A DNA stretch of 64,000 nucleotides from assembly GCA_003426165.1 (NCBI GenBank), contig QUAH01000010.1, forward strand, positions 1 to 64,000, written 5' to 3'. Of this stretch, positions 17,303-25,912 are shown one piece after another. Both the position numbers and the translations under genes were made by a program. Numbering within the stretch: position 1 is the stretch's first letter; every line of letters begins with the position of its first letter. The DNA is from Candidatus Saccharicenans subterraneus. Its GTDB lineage: Bacteria > Acidobacteriota > Aminicenantia > Aminicenantales > Saccharicenantaceae. The notes under the pieces are model-generated. The model saw only the letters and a list, made by a program, of their open reading frames with translations, had not been told where the DNA came from and ran no database searches.

Positions 17303-18190
17303 TCAAAAATTTATGACCAGGGAGGTGGTGAAGAAAGAATCCAGCTTTTTCAGCGAGTAGGGAACGGTTAGACCGGTGGGCAGGCCCAGGTCATCAAACA
17401 GGGGCAGAAAGGCGGTGGCCGGAAGATTGGCATAAAGCATCTTGTAGCTGGCCTTGAGGGCCATGGCCCGGGAGATTGAGGCGGTCAGGGAGTTGGTCCA
17501 GTCAAAGCGCCAGTCCTTCATTTCCTTCAGGTTCTCGTCAAAGACAAAAAGTGTGGAAAATGATGATTTATCAGAAAATTTCTGTTCACCCAGAAGGTCA
17601 AAGCGGAAACCGGCAAAGGAAGTGGCTTCCTGCCCGATGTATTTTCTGGAAGAGTAGGTCAGGCCGGCATTCATCTTAACATTGGTTCTTTCTTTTTCTA
17701 TCCAGGCATAACCCAGCCCGGCAATAACCATGTAGCGCCGGTCAACGCCGGCAAACTTGTTGCGGTCCCAGCTCGCCCCCAGCTGGCCGAGCAGCTTGCT
17801 GGAGAACTTTCGCTCGTAGGCGCCGGAAAGCAAATAATTCTCGGCTACCAGGTTCTTGGTGGTTTCTTCCACGACATAATAATCAGTTTCAGTTCCCACC
17901 GCCCAGCGGTCGTAGGTGGTGGCCGTGCTGCGCAGGATAAAACTCTTAAAGGTCAGGCTGTCCCTGGTCCATTTCCGGGTCAGGTTCGTTCCCAGGCTGA
18001 AGGCTGAGGTGGCCGTGTTGCCGCCGGTAACCACGTAGCTCAGCTCGGCCGTGGCTTTCCAGGGACCCAGCAGCCCTGCCTTTTCCTTGGTTTCTTCGGC
18101 CGCCGCGGGCAGGCTGGCCAGCATACCCAGAAAAATCGAGATGGCCAGACAGGACAGCCCCACCCGGGAGAATTTTCTGAAAGTTTTCAT
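17303..18190 (-). CDS. DUF481 outer-membrane beta-barrel protein
   Basis: 295 residues; signal peptide with cleavage near LPAAAEE, then WKATAELSYVVTGGNTATSAFSLG, the usual opening of DUF481 (YdiY-like) salt-induced outer-membrane proteins. Alternating strands run to a terminal Phe (SLVINF), the signal for outer-membrane insertion by Bam. A strong AAGGAGAGAG precedes the ATG. This gene supports a two-membrane cell. It faces away from the riboswitch region. Confidence 0.85.
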   Translation of the reverse strand: MKTFRKFSRVGLSCLAISIFLGMLASLPAAAEETKEKAGLLGPWKATAELSYVVTGGNTATSAFSLGTNLTRKWTRDSLTFKSFILRSTATTYDRWAVGTETDYYVVEETTKNLVAENYLLSGAYERKFSSKLLGQLGASWDRNKFAGVDRRYMVIAGLGYAWIEKERTNVKMNAGLTYSSRKYIGQEATSFAGFRFDLLGEQKFSDKSSFSTLFVFDENLKEMKDWRFDWTNSLTASISRAMALKASYKMLYANLPATAFLPLFDDLGLPTGLTVPYSLKKLDSFFTTSLVINF

Positions 18191-18387
18191 CTCTCTCTCC
18201 TTGCTGACTTAAGTAGGCCCTTAAATTAAATATTATTGATGGTTTCCTGTCAAATAATTCCCGGCTTAGGGACATCGGATGTTCGGTTCCCGCCCGCCGG
18301 TCGGGCGAAATTATTAAAGCTTGACCGGGAAGCGATATCAGGGTATAAAAATATCTCGGGATTTAAGGTTCTTTGATAAATTTTTAA

Positions 18388-18486
18388 GACTCCGAGCCGG
18401 CGGGCCTGGAGCCAGAAGGTATGGACGCCGGCCGACAGGGTATGGCTGGAAACGGCCACTGCCTCCCGCTCAGGAAAGGAGTCCGG
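18388..18486 (+). promoter_or_regulatory. Moco-family (molybdenum/tungsten cofactor) riboswitch
   Basis: GACTCC (18388-18393) pairs with GGAGTC (18478-18483) to close the element. GCCGGCG (18396-18402) pairs with CGCCGGC (18426-18432). Between and after these come the conserved-looking GGCCTGGAGCC, GGCTGGAAACGGCC and GCCTCCCGCTCAGGAAAGG segments, as in Moco RNAs (Rfam RF01055; variants are called Tuco when thought to sense the tungsten cofactor). It precedes tungstate transport and cofactor genes and is followed at once by a terminator hairpin. Cofactor binding is by family knowledge; I could not run a covariance model. Confidence 0.8.
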
Positions 18487-18498
18487 ACTGAATTTTCA

Positions 18499-18536
18499 GG
18501 GCATGCTTTCCTGGTGGAAGGCATGCCCTTTTTTTT
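18499..18536 (+). terminator. Intrinsic terminator forming the riboswitch expression platform
   Basis: A 14-pair stem (GGGCATGCTTTCC... closing on GGAAGGCATGCCC, one G-T pair) with a TGGT loop is followed by eight T at 18529-18536. It lies 13 bases past the riboswitch aptamer and well before tupA, so cofactor-dependent attenuation of tupABC is the simplest reading. Confidence 0.85.
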
Positions 18537-18816
18537 GGTCTATCGTGCCATGCCGACCGATTGGCCTGGCCAAAACCAGAGTTGCTGTGGGAGGGTTCGG
18601 TAAAGAAATTTCAGGGGTGGAGAAAAAGCATAACTAGAAGGAAAAGATCTGGTTGTGGCTCCAGGACAACGAGCAGCAATTTTAAGAACAAATGATGAAT
18701 ATAAAGATGAATCTAAAATGAAAATCTGGAGCGCGGAGTTGACCGGGCTTGCGGCTTGAAAAAGATTGCCCGATGGCCAGGAGCCGGAAAAGGAAATGGG
18801 CGTTGAGTAAGGCAGG
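18537..18816 (+). other. Leader between riboswitch terminator and tupA, no gene seen
   Basis: 280 bases with no open frame that looks coding, no further hairpin with a T-run and no good promoter consensus. If transcription passes the terminator it becomes the 5' leader of tupA. Confidence 0.4.
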
Positions 18817-19761
18817 ATGATGACTGGAAATAGAAGCCAGGGAAATTCAGAGGCGCGAAGCCCAGAAAAGAGAGCTTTTTATTTTTTGCTGGTTGTCCTG
18901 GTTCTTTTTCTGGCCTGGACGGCCGTTTCCAGGTTGAAACCGGGCAGGGACAATCAGGCCGGGTCGGTTATTGAAAGCAGCCCGAAATTAGATGGATTCA
19001 AGCCGGAGATTGTTCTGGCCACCACCACCAGCCTCTACGACAGCGGTTTGCTGGAGGCACTGGTGCCCCTTTTTGAAAAGAAAAGCGGGTTCAGGGTCAA
19101 GGTACTGGCTGTGGGCACCGGGGAAGCCCTGGCCCTGGGCCGGCGCCAGGCGGCTGACCTGCTCCTCGTTCATGCCCCGGAGCCCGAGAGAAAGTTCATG
19201 GAAGAAGGTTATGGACAGAGCCGGAAAGAATTCATGACCGGTGATTTCGTTTTAGCCGGACCGTCTTCTGACGCCGCCCAGATTAGAGGTCTGGGTTTTG
19301 TTGAGGCTTTTTCCAGGATTGCTTCCGGGCACTTTCCTTTTGTCAGCCGGGCTGATAATTCCGGAACCCACGACCTGGAAATGAAAATCTGGGCCGAAGC
19401 GGGAATCAGGCCTTCTGGCCGCTGGTACCTGGAAACGGGCCAGGGAATGGCTGAAAGCCTGAGGATAGCCTCGGAGAAGCAGGCTTACATCCTGACTGAT
19501 TACCCCACTTTTTACCGGCTCGGGCCTCGCTTGAATCTTAAAGTTCTGGGCCGGGATGAAAAATACAAGAATGTTTACTCGGCCATCGTGGTAAAAAATA
19601 AATCCGGCCAGGTAAACGAAGCCGGGGCCGGGGCCTTTATTGATTTTCTGTTCTCAAGAGAAGCACAGAGTTTAATAGACGAGTTTGACCGGGACTCAAG
19701 GACGGGTAAACCCCTGTTTCAGGCCCTGAGACCCGGAAACGAGACCGGAGAATCGGAGTGA
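18817..19761 (+). CDS. tupA: Tungstate ABC transporter substrate-binding protein
   Basis: 314 residues. A single hydrophobic segment (residues 21-36) acts as export signal or membrane anchor. The TTTS box at residues 69-72, then RADNSGTHDLEMKIW and ILTDYPTFYRL, are typical of TupA, which binds tungstate with very high affinity; molybdate-binding ModA has different oxyanion boxes. Specificity is inferred from TTTS. It is the first gene of a tupABC set with overlapping starts, after the Moco-type riboswitch, so uptake may be reduced when cofactor is plentiful. Confidence 0.9.
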   Translation: MMTGNRSQGNSEARSPEKRAFYFLLVVLVLFLAWTAVSRLKPGRDNQAGSVIESSPKLDGFKPEIVLATTTSLYDSGLLEALVPLFEKKSGFRVKVLAVGTGEALALGRRQAADLLLVHAPEPERKFMEEGYGQSRKEFMTGDFVLAGPSSDAAQIRGLGFVEAFSRIASGHFPFVSRADNSGTHDLEMKIWAEAGIRPSGRWYLETGQGMAESLRIASEKQAYILTDYPTFYRLGPRLNLKVLGRDEKYKNVYSAIVVKNKSGQVNEAGAGAFIDFLFSREAQSLIDEFDRDSRTGKPLFQALRPGNETGESE

Positions 19762-20432
19762 TGAGCCTTAGAGAAATCATCCAGGTAACCTGCCTGAGCC
19801 TGCTGGTATCCGGTTCGGCCGTGCTGCTGGCCATGCTGGCCGGGTTGCCGGCAGCGGTTCTCCTTTATCTCAAGAAATTCCCTGGCAAGAAGCTGATCAC
19901 TGCCCTGGTCAATACCGGGATGGGACTGCCTCCGGTGGTGGTCGGGCTGCTGGTGGCCGTGCTCTTCTGGCGCACGGGGCCGCTCGGCTTCCTGGGGATG
20001 ATGTACACCCCGGTGGCCATGGTCATTGCCCAGTTCATTATCGCCCTGCCGCTGGTTGTCGGCTTATCCCTGGCCGCCTTCGAGCAGGTTGACCCCGAGG
20101 TCCTGCTTCAGGCCAGGGCTCTCGGAGCCAGCGGGTTACAGACGGTCAGGGTTTTGTTCAGGGAATCGAGGCTGGGCCAGTTAGCGGCCATCATCGCGGC
20201 CTTCGGCGGGGTCATTTCTGAAGTCGGGGCGGTGATGATGGTCGGCGGCAACCTTAAAGGCTACACCCGGGTGCTGACCACGGCCATCGTCCAGGAAACG
20301 AGAATGGGCAACCTCCGGTCGGCGATGTACCTGGCCCTGATTCTCCTGGCCCTGAGCTTTTTGATTAATCTATTTTTAACTTCACTCCAGCGCAAAGGAG
20401 CGAGCAGGTGGCAAGGCCCGAGCTGGAAGTAA
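19758..20432 (+). CDS. tupB: Tungstate ABC transporter permease
   Basis: 224 residues with five to six membrane helices. The EAA-type cytoplasmic loop (DPEVLLQARALGASGLQTVRVLF...) that docks on the ATPase is present, as is GGVISEVGAVMMVGGN, typical of TupB/ModB permeases. The start overlaps the tupA stop (ATGA), and its end overlaps the tupC start by 25 bases, so the three genes form one translationally coupled unit. Confidence 0.9.
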   Translation: MMSLREIIQVTCLSLLVSGSAVLLAMLAGLPAAVLLYLKKFPGKKLITALVNTGMGLPPVVVGLLVAVLFWRTGPLGFLGMMYTPVAMVIAQFIIALPLVVGLSLAAFEQVDPEVLLQARALGASGLQTVRVLFRESRLGQLAAIIAAFGGVISEVGAVMMVGGNLKGYTRVLTTAIVQETRMGNLRSAMYLALILLALSFLINLFLTSLQRKGASRWQGPSWK

Positions 20433-21517
20433 GAGACCTGGTTGTTCAGGTTGCCGGACGAAAGATACTTGAGGTCTCCTATTTTGACCTGCGAAAAGGG
20501 GAGTGCCTGACCCTGTTCGGGCCCAACGGCTCGGGAAAAAGCTCCTTCTTGAGAACCATTTCACTGCTGCAGAAGCCCGAGTCCGGTGAAATTTATTACC
20601 AGGGCCAGGCCGTCGGTCCAGGGGACCGTAAGCGACTCCAACAGAAAATTGTCTACCTTCTCCAGAAGCCGGTTTTCTTCCGGGGAACGGTCCGGGATAA
20701 CCTGCTGCTGGGTTTAAGATTCAGGCGGCTTGACCGGGAAACGCAGCAGGCCCGGCTGGAAAAAATAGCCGGGCTCTTCAACCTGCATTCACTGCTGAAC
20801 AGCTCTCCTGACGAGCTATCTGGCGGGGAAAGGCAGCGGGTGCACCTGGCCCGGGCCTTCATCCTGGAGCCGGAGTTCCTGTACCTGGACGAGCCCTTCA
20901 ACGGGCTGGATGTTCGCTTCCGGGAAGAGCTCATGTCGGATTTTCATAGAATAAGGAAGGTCACCGGTGTCACCGCCGTTCTCGTAACCCACATTCGCCA
21001 GGAAGCCGTCTACCTGGCCGACAGGATGGCGGTGATGCTCGGTGGGCGGATTGTCAGGGTTGGGACACCGGAAGAAATTTCCTCCGCCCCGGACAGCCCT
21101 GAAGTCTCCCGGCTCATGGGCCAGGAAGCCCTGGTGGAAGGGGTGGTGGAGAAAGCGGACAACGGGCTTCTTGAGATCCGCGGGCACGGCCAGACCATCT
21201 ATGCCTTTGGCGGGCAGAAAGCGGGCGACCGGGTGGTCCTGACCTTCCGGCCGGAAGAAGTCATCCTGGCTCCGGCCAGGCCAGCCAGCAGCGTCAGGAA
21301 CTGGTTTGAGGCTGAAGTCAGTGAAATCAGGCCCTATGACCGGATGCTGCTGGTGCTTATGGACTGCGGTTTCAGGCTTAAGGCGTTTGTTTCCAGGAGT
21401 TCGGTTGAAGAACTGGGGCTGAGGCCCGGGAGCAAGGTCTGGGCTGGCATCAAGGCCACGGCCCTGACCACCGGGCCGGGTCTTCAAGAGACAGGTTTTC
21501 CTGAAAATGAAAAATAG
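20408..21517 (+). CDS. tupC: Tungstate ABC transporter ATP-binding protein
   Basis: 369 residues from GTG 20408, preceded by AAAGGAG at 20394-20400 inside tupB. Walker A GPNGSGKSS, signature LSGGE, Walker B FLYLDEP and the switch VTHIRQEA are all intact. The C-terminal 130 residues look like a regulatory TOBE-type domain with a strand-rich oxyanion-binding fold, as in ModC, so the ATPase may sense intracellular tungstate or molybdate. It powers uptake through TupB. Confidence 0.9.
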   Translation: MARPELEVRDLVVQVAGRKILEVSYFDLRKGECLTLFGPNGSGKSSFLRTISLLQKPESGEIYYQGQAVGPGDRKRLQQKIVYLLQKPVFFRGTVRDNLLLGLRFRRLDRETQQARLEKIAGLFNLHSLLNSSPDELSGGERQRVHLARAFILEPEFLYLDEPFNGLDVRFREELMSDFHRIRKVTGVTAVLVTHIRQEAVYLADRMAVMLGGRIVRVGTPEEISSAPDSPEVSRLMGQEALVEGVVEKADNGLLEIRGHGQTIYAFGGQKAGDRVVLTFRPEEVILAPARPASSVRNWFEAEVSEIRPYDRMLLVLMDCGFRLKAFVSRSSVEELGLRPGSKVWAGIKATALTTGPGLQETGFPENEK

Positions 21518-21532
21518 TCGTGGAGTGAAAAG

Positions 21533-22750
21533 ATGATTTCCTATGAACAGGCGAAAAATCTGGTTATGGAAAGGGCCAGGGTTCTGGGAAAAGAAGAGGT
21601 GGCCCTGGCCGGGGCCCCGGGCAGGGTGGCTGCGGCCGAAATCAGGTCCAAGATACCGGTGCCGCCCTTCCGTAATTCCGCGGTTGATGGTTATGCCATA
21701 AGAAGCGAAGACACCGCGGGCCAGGCCGGGCCGGCCAGGTTAAAACTCAGGGCCGAACAGCCGGCCGGAGAGTATTTCAGGAAAAGACTTGGCCCGGGGC
21801 AGACGGTCAAGGTCATGACCGGGGCGCCAGTGCCGGCCGGGGCCGATTCGGTCGTGCCGGTGGAAGAAGCTGAAGAAAAAGATGGAGTTATTTTTATAAA
21901 GCGTGAATTCAAGGCCGGTGAAAATGTCCGGGAAGCGGGGGAGGATGTAAAAAAGGGCCAGGTGATAATTACTGCGGGCACGGTCCTTCGAGCTCCCCAC
22001 CTCGGGCTCCTGGCCGCCTGCGGGGTCAGCCGGGTCAAGGTCTACCGCAGGCCGAAGGTGGCCGTGCTCATAACCGGGAATGAGCTCTGCCGGCCGGGGG
22101 AAAAACTTCTCCCGGGAAAAATCTATGATTCCAATTCCATAATTCTTGAAGCTCTGCTTGAAACCAGCCCGGCCGAGCTGGTGGCTTTAAGGCAGGTTAG
22201 GGATGATTTCAAGAGCCTGACCGCGGCCCTGCGAGCTGCAAAGGGCAAGGCGGATGTCATCATCACCTCGGGCGGAGTTTCGGTCGGCGATTATGACCTG
22301 GTCAAGGAAGCGGCCAAAAAGCTGGGGGCCGAGGAGGTCTTCTGGAAAGTGGCCCAGAAGCCGGCCAAGCCCCTGGCCTTTTACCAGTTGAAAAAAGGGA
22401 AGCAGCTGGCCTGGTTATTTGGCCTTCCCGGAAACCCGGGCGCGGTCATGATTTCCTTTGAAGAATACGTGCGGCCGTTTATAAAGAAGCTTTCGGGACG
22501 GCAGGATTACTGGCCGCGGGAGGTGGAGGCAGTGCTGACCGTTCCATATCGCAAAAAACGGGGACGCCTTAATTTCGTCAGGGGCCGCCTGGAACAGGTT
22601 GAGGGAACCTGGCGGGCCACCCCGGCCGGCCAGCAGGAGTCGGGCATCATATCCAGCCTGGCTGAAACCGATGGACTGGCTCTCGTCCCGGCCGAAGCTG
22701 ATTTTCTGCCGGAGGGGTCAAAGGTCAGGGTGCACCTGGTGGAGTGGTAA
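21533..22750 (+). CDS. moeA: Molybdopterin molybdenumtransferase (metal insertion)
   Basis: 405 residues. All MoeA domains are present: the N-terminal PFRNSAVDGYAIRSED box, VMTGAPVPAGADSVVPVEE, the MogA-like domain with TSGGVSVGDYDLVKE and GLPGNPGAVMISFEEYVRP, and a C-terminal beta-barrel. MoeA hydrolyses adenylylated molybdopterin and inserts molybdate or tungstate. It follows tupC by 15 bases, so metal uptake and insertion are probably co-expressed under the riboswitch. With a tungsten transporter upstream, tungstate is the likely substrate. Confidence 0.93.
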   Translation: MISYEQAKNLVMERARVLGKEEVALAGAPGRVAAAEIRSKIPVPPFRNSAVDGYAIRSEDTAGQAGPARLKLRAEQPAGEYFRKRLGPGQTVKVMTGAPVPAGADSVVPVEEAEEKDGVIFIKREFKAGENVREAGEDVKKGQVIITAGTVLRAPHLGLLAACGVSRVKVYRRPKVAVLITGNELCRPGEKLLPGKIYDSNSIILEALLETSPAELVALRQVRDDFKSLTAALRAAKGKADVIITSGGVSVGDYDLVKEAAKKLGAEEVFWKVAQKPAKPLAFYQLKKGKQLAWLFGLPGNPGAVMISFEEYVRPFIKKLSGRQDYWPREVEAVLTVPYRKKRGRLNFVRGRLEQVEGTWRATPAGQQESGIISSLAETDGLALVPAEADFLPEGSKVRVHLVEW

Positions 22751-22956
22751 GGCTTGAGAAAATTAAGACTGAGTTTTGGCTCCGGTACTGATGAAAGGCA
22801 AAAGATGCAATGCGAAGCAAGATGGCTATCCGGGAAATCAACGCGATTAACCGGTTTCTCTTCGTTTCAGATAAAAGGAAAGGCGATAATGAGGGAGCTG
22901 GCAGCGGTACAGGCTGGTCCCAGGCCGGGGCCAGGCAGCAGTTGTTTCGGGGACGC

Positions 22957-22982
22957 AATATATGAAAACTTATTCATATATC
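22957..22982. promoter_or_regulatory. Palindromic operator-like site 2 (upstream of moaA)
   Basis: ATATATGAA (22958-22966) and TTCATATAT (22973-22981) form a perfect 9-base inverted repeat with spacer AACTTA. It ends 19 bases before the moaA ATG at 23001, just ahead of the AAAGGACGG ribosome site, so a bound protein, or an RNA hairpin, would interfere with moaA expression. The rest of the 250-base gap between moeA and moaA shows no gene. Confidence 0.6.
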
Positions 22983-23000
22983 AAGAAAGGACGGTCTTGA

Positions 23001-23966
23001 ATGCAGGACGGGTTTAACCGGCGCATAAACTACATGAGGATTTCAGTCACCGACCGCTGCAACCTGCGCTGTTTTTACTGCCGGGGTGTCCAGGACTTTG
23101 AATTCATTCCCCACGGGGAAATCCTGAGCTACGAGGAAATCCTGCGCCTGGTCCGACTGGCCCTCCGCCTGGGGATTGACCGCTTCCGGATAACCGGCGG
23201 TGAGCCCCTGGTCAGGCTGGGTATCGATTCGCTGATTGCCGGGATAACCAGCTTGCCGGGAGTAAAGGACATTTCCCTGACCACCAACGGACTGCTGCTG
23301 ACAGAGAACCTGGAAAGACTCTGGGCGGCCGGGTTGCGTCGCCTCAATATTTCTCTTGATACCCTGGACCCGGTTCAGTTCAGGAGAATAACCGGGCTGG
23401 ACGGCCTGGACCGGGTCCTGAGCGGGCTCGGAACAGCCGTTTCGGCGGGATTTGACCCGGTCAAGGTCAACGTGGTCTTGCTCAGGGGATTGAACGACGG
23501 AGATGATATAGAACGGTTCCTGGAGCTAACTTTCGACCTTCCGGTCCACGTCCGCTTCATTGAGCTCATGGATTTTTCTCCGGTTGATGGCTATTTCGTC
23601 TCGGCGCCTGAAATAATGGAAAAAATCAGGAGAAAATTCCGCCTGGAGGAAATTGAAGTTCCGGGTTCTGGTCCGGCCAGGAGTCATTTCCGGGCAGAGG
23701 GGATGAAGGGCAGCCTCGGCTTCATCGCCCCTTACAGCCACCATTTCTGCGGTGACTGCAACCGGCTGAGGCTCTCGGCTGACGGGCAGCTCCGGACCTG
23801 CCTGTTCTCGGAAAAGACCTATGTCCTCAAGGCCCTGCTCCGGGGGCAGGCCGACGATGAGACCATTCTTCAGGCAATAAGCAGTGCCCTGGCCGAAAAG
23901 CCGGCGAGCCGGGAGTCATCTGAAGGTTCTCAGAGGAGAAACGGGCTCAGGAATATTGGCGGGTAA
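23001..23966 (+). CDS. moaA: GTP 3',8-cyclase (radical SAM)
   Basis: 321 residues. The radical-SAM cluster ligands are C20, C24 and C27 (CNLRCFYC), followed by the GGEP box (ITGGEPLVR). The second cluster that holds GTP uses C250, C253 and C267 (CGDCNRLR...RTC). The sequence ends in the Gly-Gly pair that MoaA needs for activity. It catalyses the first step of pterin cofactor synthesis. The ATG follows AAAGGACGG, and the gene may be controlled by the palindrome at 22957. Confidence 0.95.
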   Translation: MQDGFNRRINYMRISVTDRCNLRCFYCRGVQDFEFIPHGEILSYEEILRLVRLALRLGIDRFRITGGEPLVRLGIDSLIAGITSLPGVKDISLTTNGLLLTENLERLWAAGLRRLNISLDTLDPVQFRRITGLDGLDRVLSGLGTAVSAGFDPVKVNVVLLRGLNDGDDIERFLELTFDLPVHVRFIELMDFSPVDGYFVSAPEIMEKIRRKFRLEEIEVPGSGPARSHFRAEGMKGSLGFIAPYSHHFCGDCNRLRLSADGQLRTCLFSEKTYVLKALLRGQADDETILQAISSALAEKPASRESSEGSQRRNGLRNIGG

Positions 23967-24170
23967 TCAGGCTGAAAGGTGGAGCAATGGGGTTAAAAGG
24001 AAACCGGGGAAAGCAGGTGAAGTGATTGATAAACAGGCGATAGAAAAGAAAAATAAGATGGAGAGCTGGCAGAAAATTTTTCCAGGGAAGATATGGCTGG
24101 ATAAATATCGCCCGGCAAACTGCGAGTGAGAAATGGTGAGACCGAGAAAATCATTAATGGGGAGAGAAAA

Positions 24171-24713
24171 ATGAACAGAATTAGAAAAGGTAAGTTGAAA
24201 GAAAGGAAAAAAGAAACGCGGCCCGGACGAACGGCTGTGAATAAGAATGACCAGGCCGCCGCCCGCCCCGGGAAAATCAGGATGGTCGAGGTGGCCGAAA
24301 AAGCAGAGACGCTGCGCACGGCCGAGGCCAGGGGAGAGATTCGCCTCTCGGCCAAGGTGATTAAGATGATCCTGGAGGGGCGACTGCCCAAGGGTGACGT
24401 GTTGATTGCGGCCCGCCTGGCCGGGATCCAGGCTGCCAAGAAGACTTCGGAACTCATCCCGCTGTGTCATCCTCTAAGGATTACCTCTGTTGAAGTTGAG
24501 GTTAACCCGATAAAATCAAAAAAAATAGTCGAGGTGAAAAGCCTGGTCAGGGCGGTTGACCGCACCGGGGTGGAGATGGAAGCCCTGACCGCGGTGGCCG
24601 TCGCCTGCCTTACCGTTTACGACATGTGCAAGGCCTTTGATAAGAGGATGGTGATAGGTGATATTCACCTTGTTTCCAAATCGGGCGGAAAGAGCGGGGA
24701 CTTCAGATGGTAG
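24171..24713 (+). CDS. moaC: Cyclic pyranopterin monophosphate synthase
   Basis: The ATG at 24171 follows GGGGAGAG and gives 180 residues; a GTG at 24126 has no clear ribosome site. After a basic extension of about 35 residues (RKGKLKERKKETRPGR), the MoaC fold begins at IRMVEVAEKAETLRTAEARGEI. The active-site segments LIPLCHPL, VEMEALTAVAVACLTVYDM and VIGDIHLVSKSGGKSGDF are present. The enzyme converts the MoaA product to cPMP. The basic leader is longer than usual and could be a start-site artefact. The 204 bases between moaA and moaC hold nothing recognisable. Confidence 0.93.
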   Translation: MNRIRKGKLKERKKETRPGRTAVNKNDQAAARPGKIRMVEVAEKAETLRTAEARGEIRLSAKVIKMILEGRLPKGDVLIAARLAGIQAAKKTSELIPLCHPLRITSVEVEVNPIKSKKIVEVKSLVRAVDRTGVEMEALTAVAVACLTVYDMCKAFDKRMVIGDIHLVSKSGGKSGDFRW

Positions 24714-24891
24714 AAATATGGAAAAAAATCGCTGGAGCGAAGGCCTGAGCCCGGCCGGGTGAAAATGATGGCTGGATACTAAGACAAAGAAGCAATCAGC
24801 TTCAAAGATAATTTGATTCCGCCGGTGCTAAAGGTAAAAATAGCAGAAGAGAAAAGGCCAAAAAAGGATAAATAAAAAAGGAAATTACACC

Positions 24892-25353
24892 ATGAATGAC
24901 AAACTTAAGGCAGCCGGGACCGTGGTTTCCATCAATCTGAGCCGGACCAAGAGTGTCAGGAAGAAACCGGTCTCGGAAGCCCTCCTGAAAGAAGAATTTG
25001 GCTTCGAGGGAGATGCCCATGCCGGGCCCGGAATCCGGCAGGTCAGCCTGCTGGCCCTGGAAAGCATAGAGAAGATGCGGAAAATGGGGCTGGAGGTCGG
25101 CCCCGGCGATTTCGCCGAAAACATCACCACTTCGGGACTGGAGCTGGTATCGCTGCCTGTCGGAACCGTCCTGGAAGTGGGCCAGGGTTTGGTCCTGGAA
25201 GTTACCCAGATCGGTAAGACCTGCCATACCAAATGCGCCATCTTCCGCCAGGTGGGGCAGTGCGTGATGCCGGAAGAAGGCATCTTTGCCCGGGTGATAA
25301 AAGGCGGTAAAATTAGGGTCGGAGATAGAATCAATGTCAGAAACCAAGGCTGA
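24892..25353 (+). CDS. MOSC-domain protein of the molybdenum/tungsten cofactor cluster
   Basis: 153 residues forming one MOSC domain: GTVVSINLSRTKSVRK, GFEGDAHAGPGIRQVSLLALES, GDFAENITTSGLEL and the conserved cysteine box TCHTKCAIFRQVGQC. MOSC proteins handle sulfurated pterin cofactors. Stand-alone short versions are common next to moaC and mogA and may carry or sulfurate cofactor. GGAAAT precedes the ATG; the mogA start lies 20 bases inside its end, so they are coupled. Confidence 0.88.
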   Translation: MNDKLKAAGTVVSINLSRTKSVRKKPVSEALLKEEFGFEGDAHAGPGIRQVSLLALESIEKMRKMGLEVGPGDFAENITTSGLELVSLPVGTVLEVGQGLVLEVTQIGKTCHTKCAIFRQVGQCVMPEEGIFARVIKGGKIRVGDRINVRNQG

Positions 25354-25912
25354 ACTTGCCGGCATTACCTTTGCCATAATAACGGTCTCGGACCGCTCGG
25401 CCCGCGGAGAAAGGGAAGACCTGAGCGGCCCGGAATTAAAACACTTTGTGGAAGAGAGGGGAGGGCAGGTAGTTTTTATGGCCGTTGTCCCCGACGAGAA
25501 AGAAGCCATCAGGGGCAAGCTCCTGGAACTCTGTGCTGCTCCTGACGCTCCGGAAATTATCCTGACCACGGGCGGGACCGGGGTTTCGCCGCGGGATGTT
25601 ACTCCCGAAGCCACAAAAGAGGTGATAGAAAAAGAGGTGCCCGGTCTGGCTGAAGCCATGAGGGCGGAAAGCCTGAAAAAAACCCCCATGGCCGCGCTCA
25701 GCCGGGCGGTTTGCGGAATAAAGAATAAGACGCTTATCATTAATCTTCCAGGAAGTGTTCGCGGAGCCAGGGAAAACCTGGAAGCGGTGCTGCCGGCCCT
25801 GGCCCATGCCGCTGAGATACTGCGGGGTAAAATTTCCGACTGCCAGGAATCGGTTCACCTTGGACATCATCAGCACCACCGGCAGGGGCAGGAAGGGGAG
25901 AAAAAATCATGA
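25334..25912 (+). CDS. mogA: Molybdopterin adenylyltransferase with His-rich tail
   Basis: 192 residues. The MogA/MoaB fold is clear: FAIITVSDRSARGEREDLSG, the TTGGTGVSPRDVTPEAT active site and INLPGSVRGARENLEAVLPAL. It adenylates molybdopterin before MoeA inserts metal. The last 20 residues (HLGHHQHHRQG) are unusually rich in histidine and might hold metal. It overlaps the MOSC gene by 20 bases and mobB by four (ATGA). Confidence 0.9.
   Translation: MSETKAELAGITFAIITVSDRSARGEREDLSGPELKHFVEERGGQVVFMAVVPDEKEAIRGKLLELCAAPDAPEIILTTGGTGVSPRDVTPEATKEVIEKEVPGLAEAMRAESLKKTPMAALSRAVCGIKNKTLIINLPGSVRGARENLEAVLPALAHAAEILRGKISDCQESVHLGHHQHHRQGQEGEKKS

Noticed and set aside
22754-23017. 87-codon frame between moeA and moaA
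   Set aside because: It runs through the palindrome and into moaA, lacks a family pattern and has no clear ribosome site.
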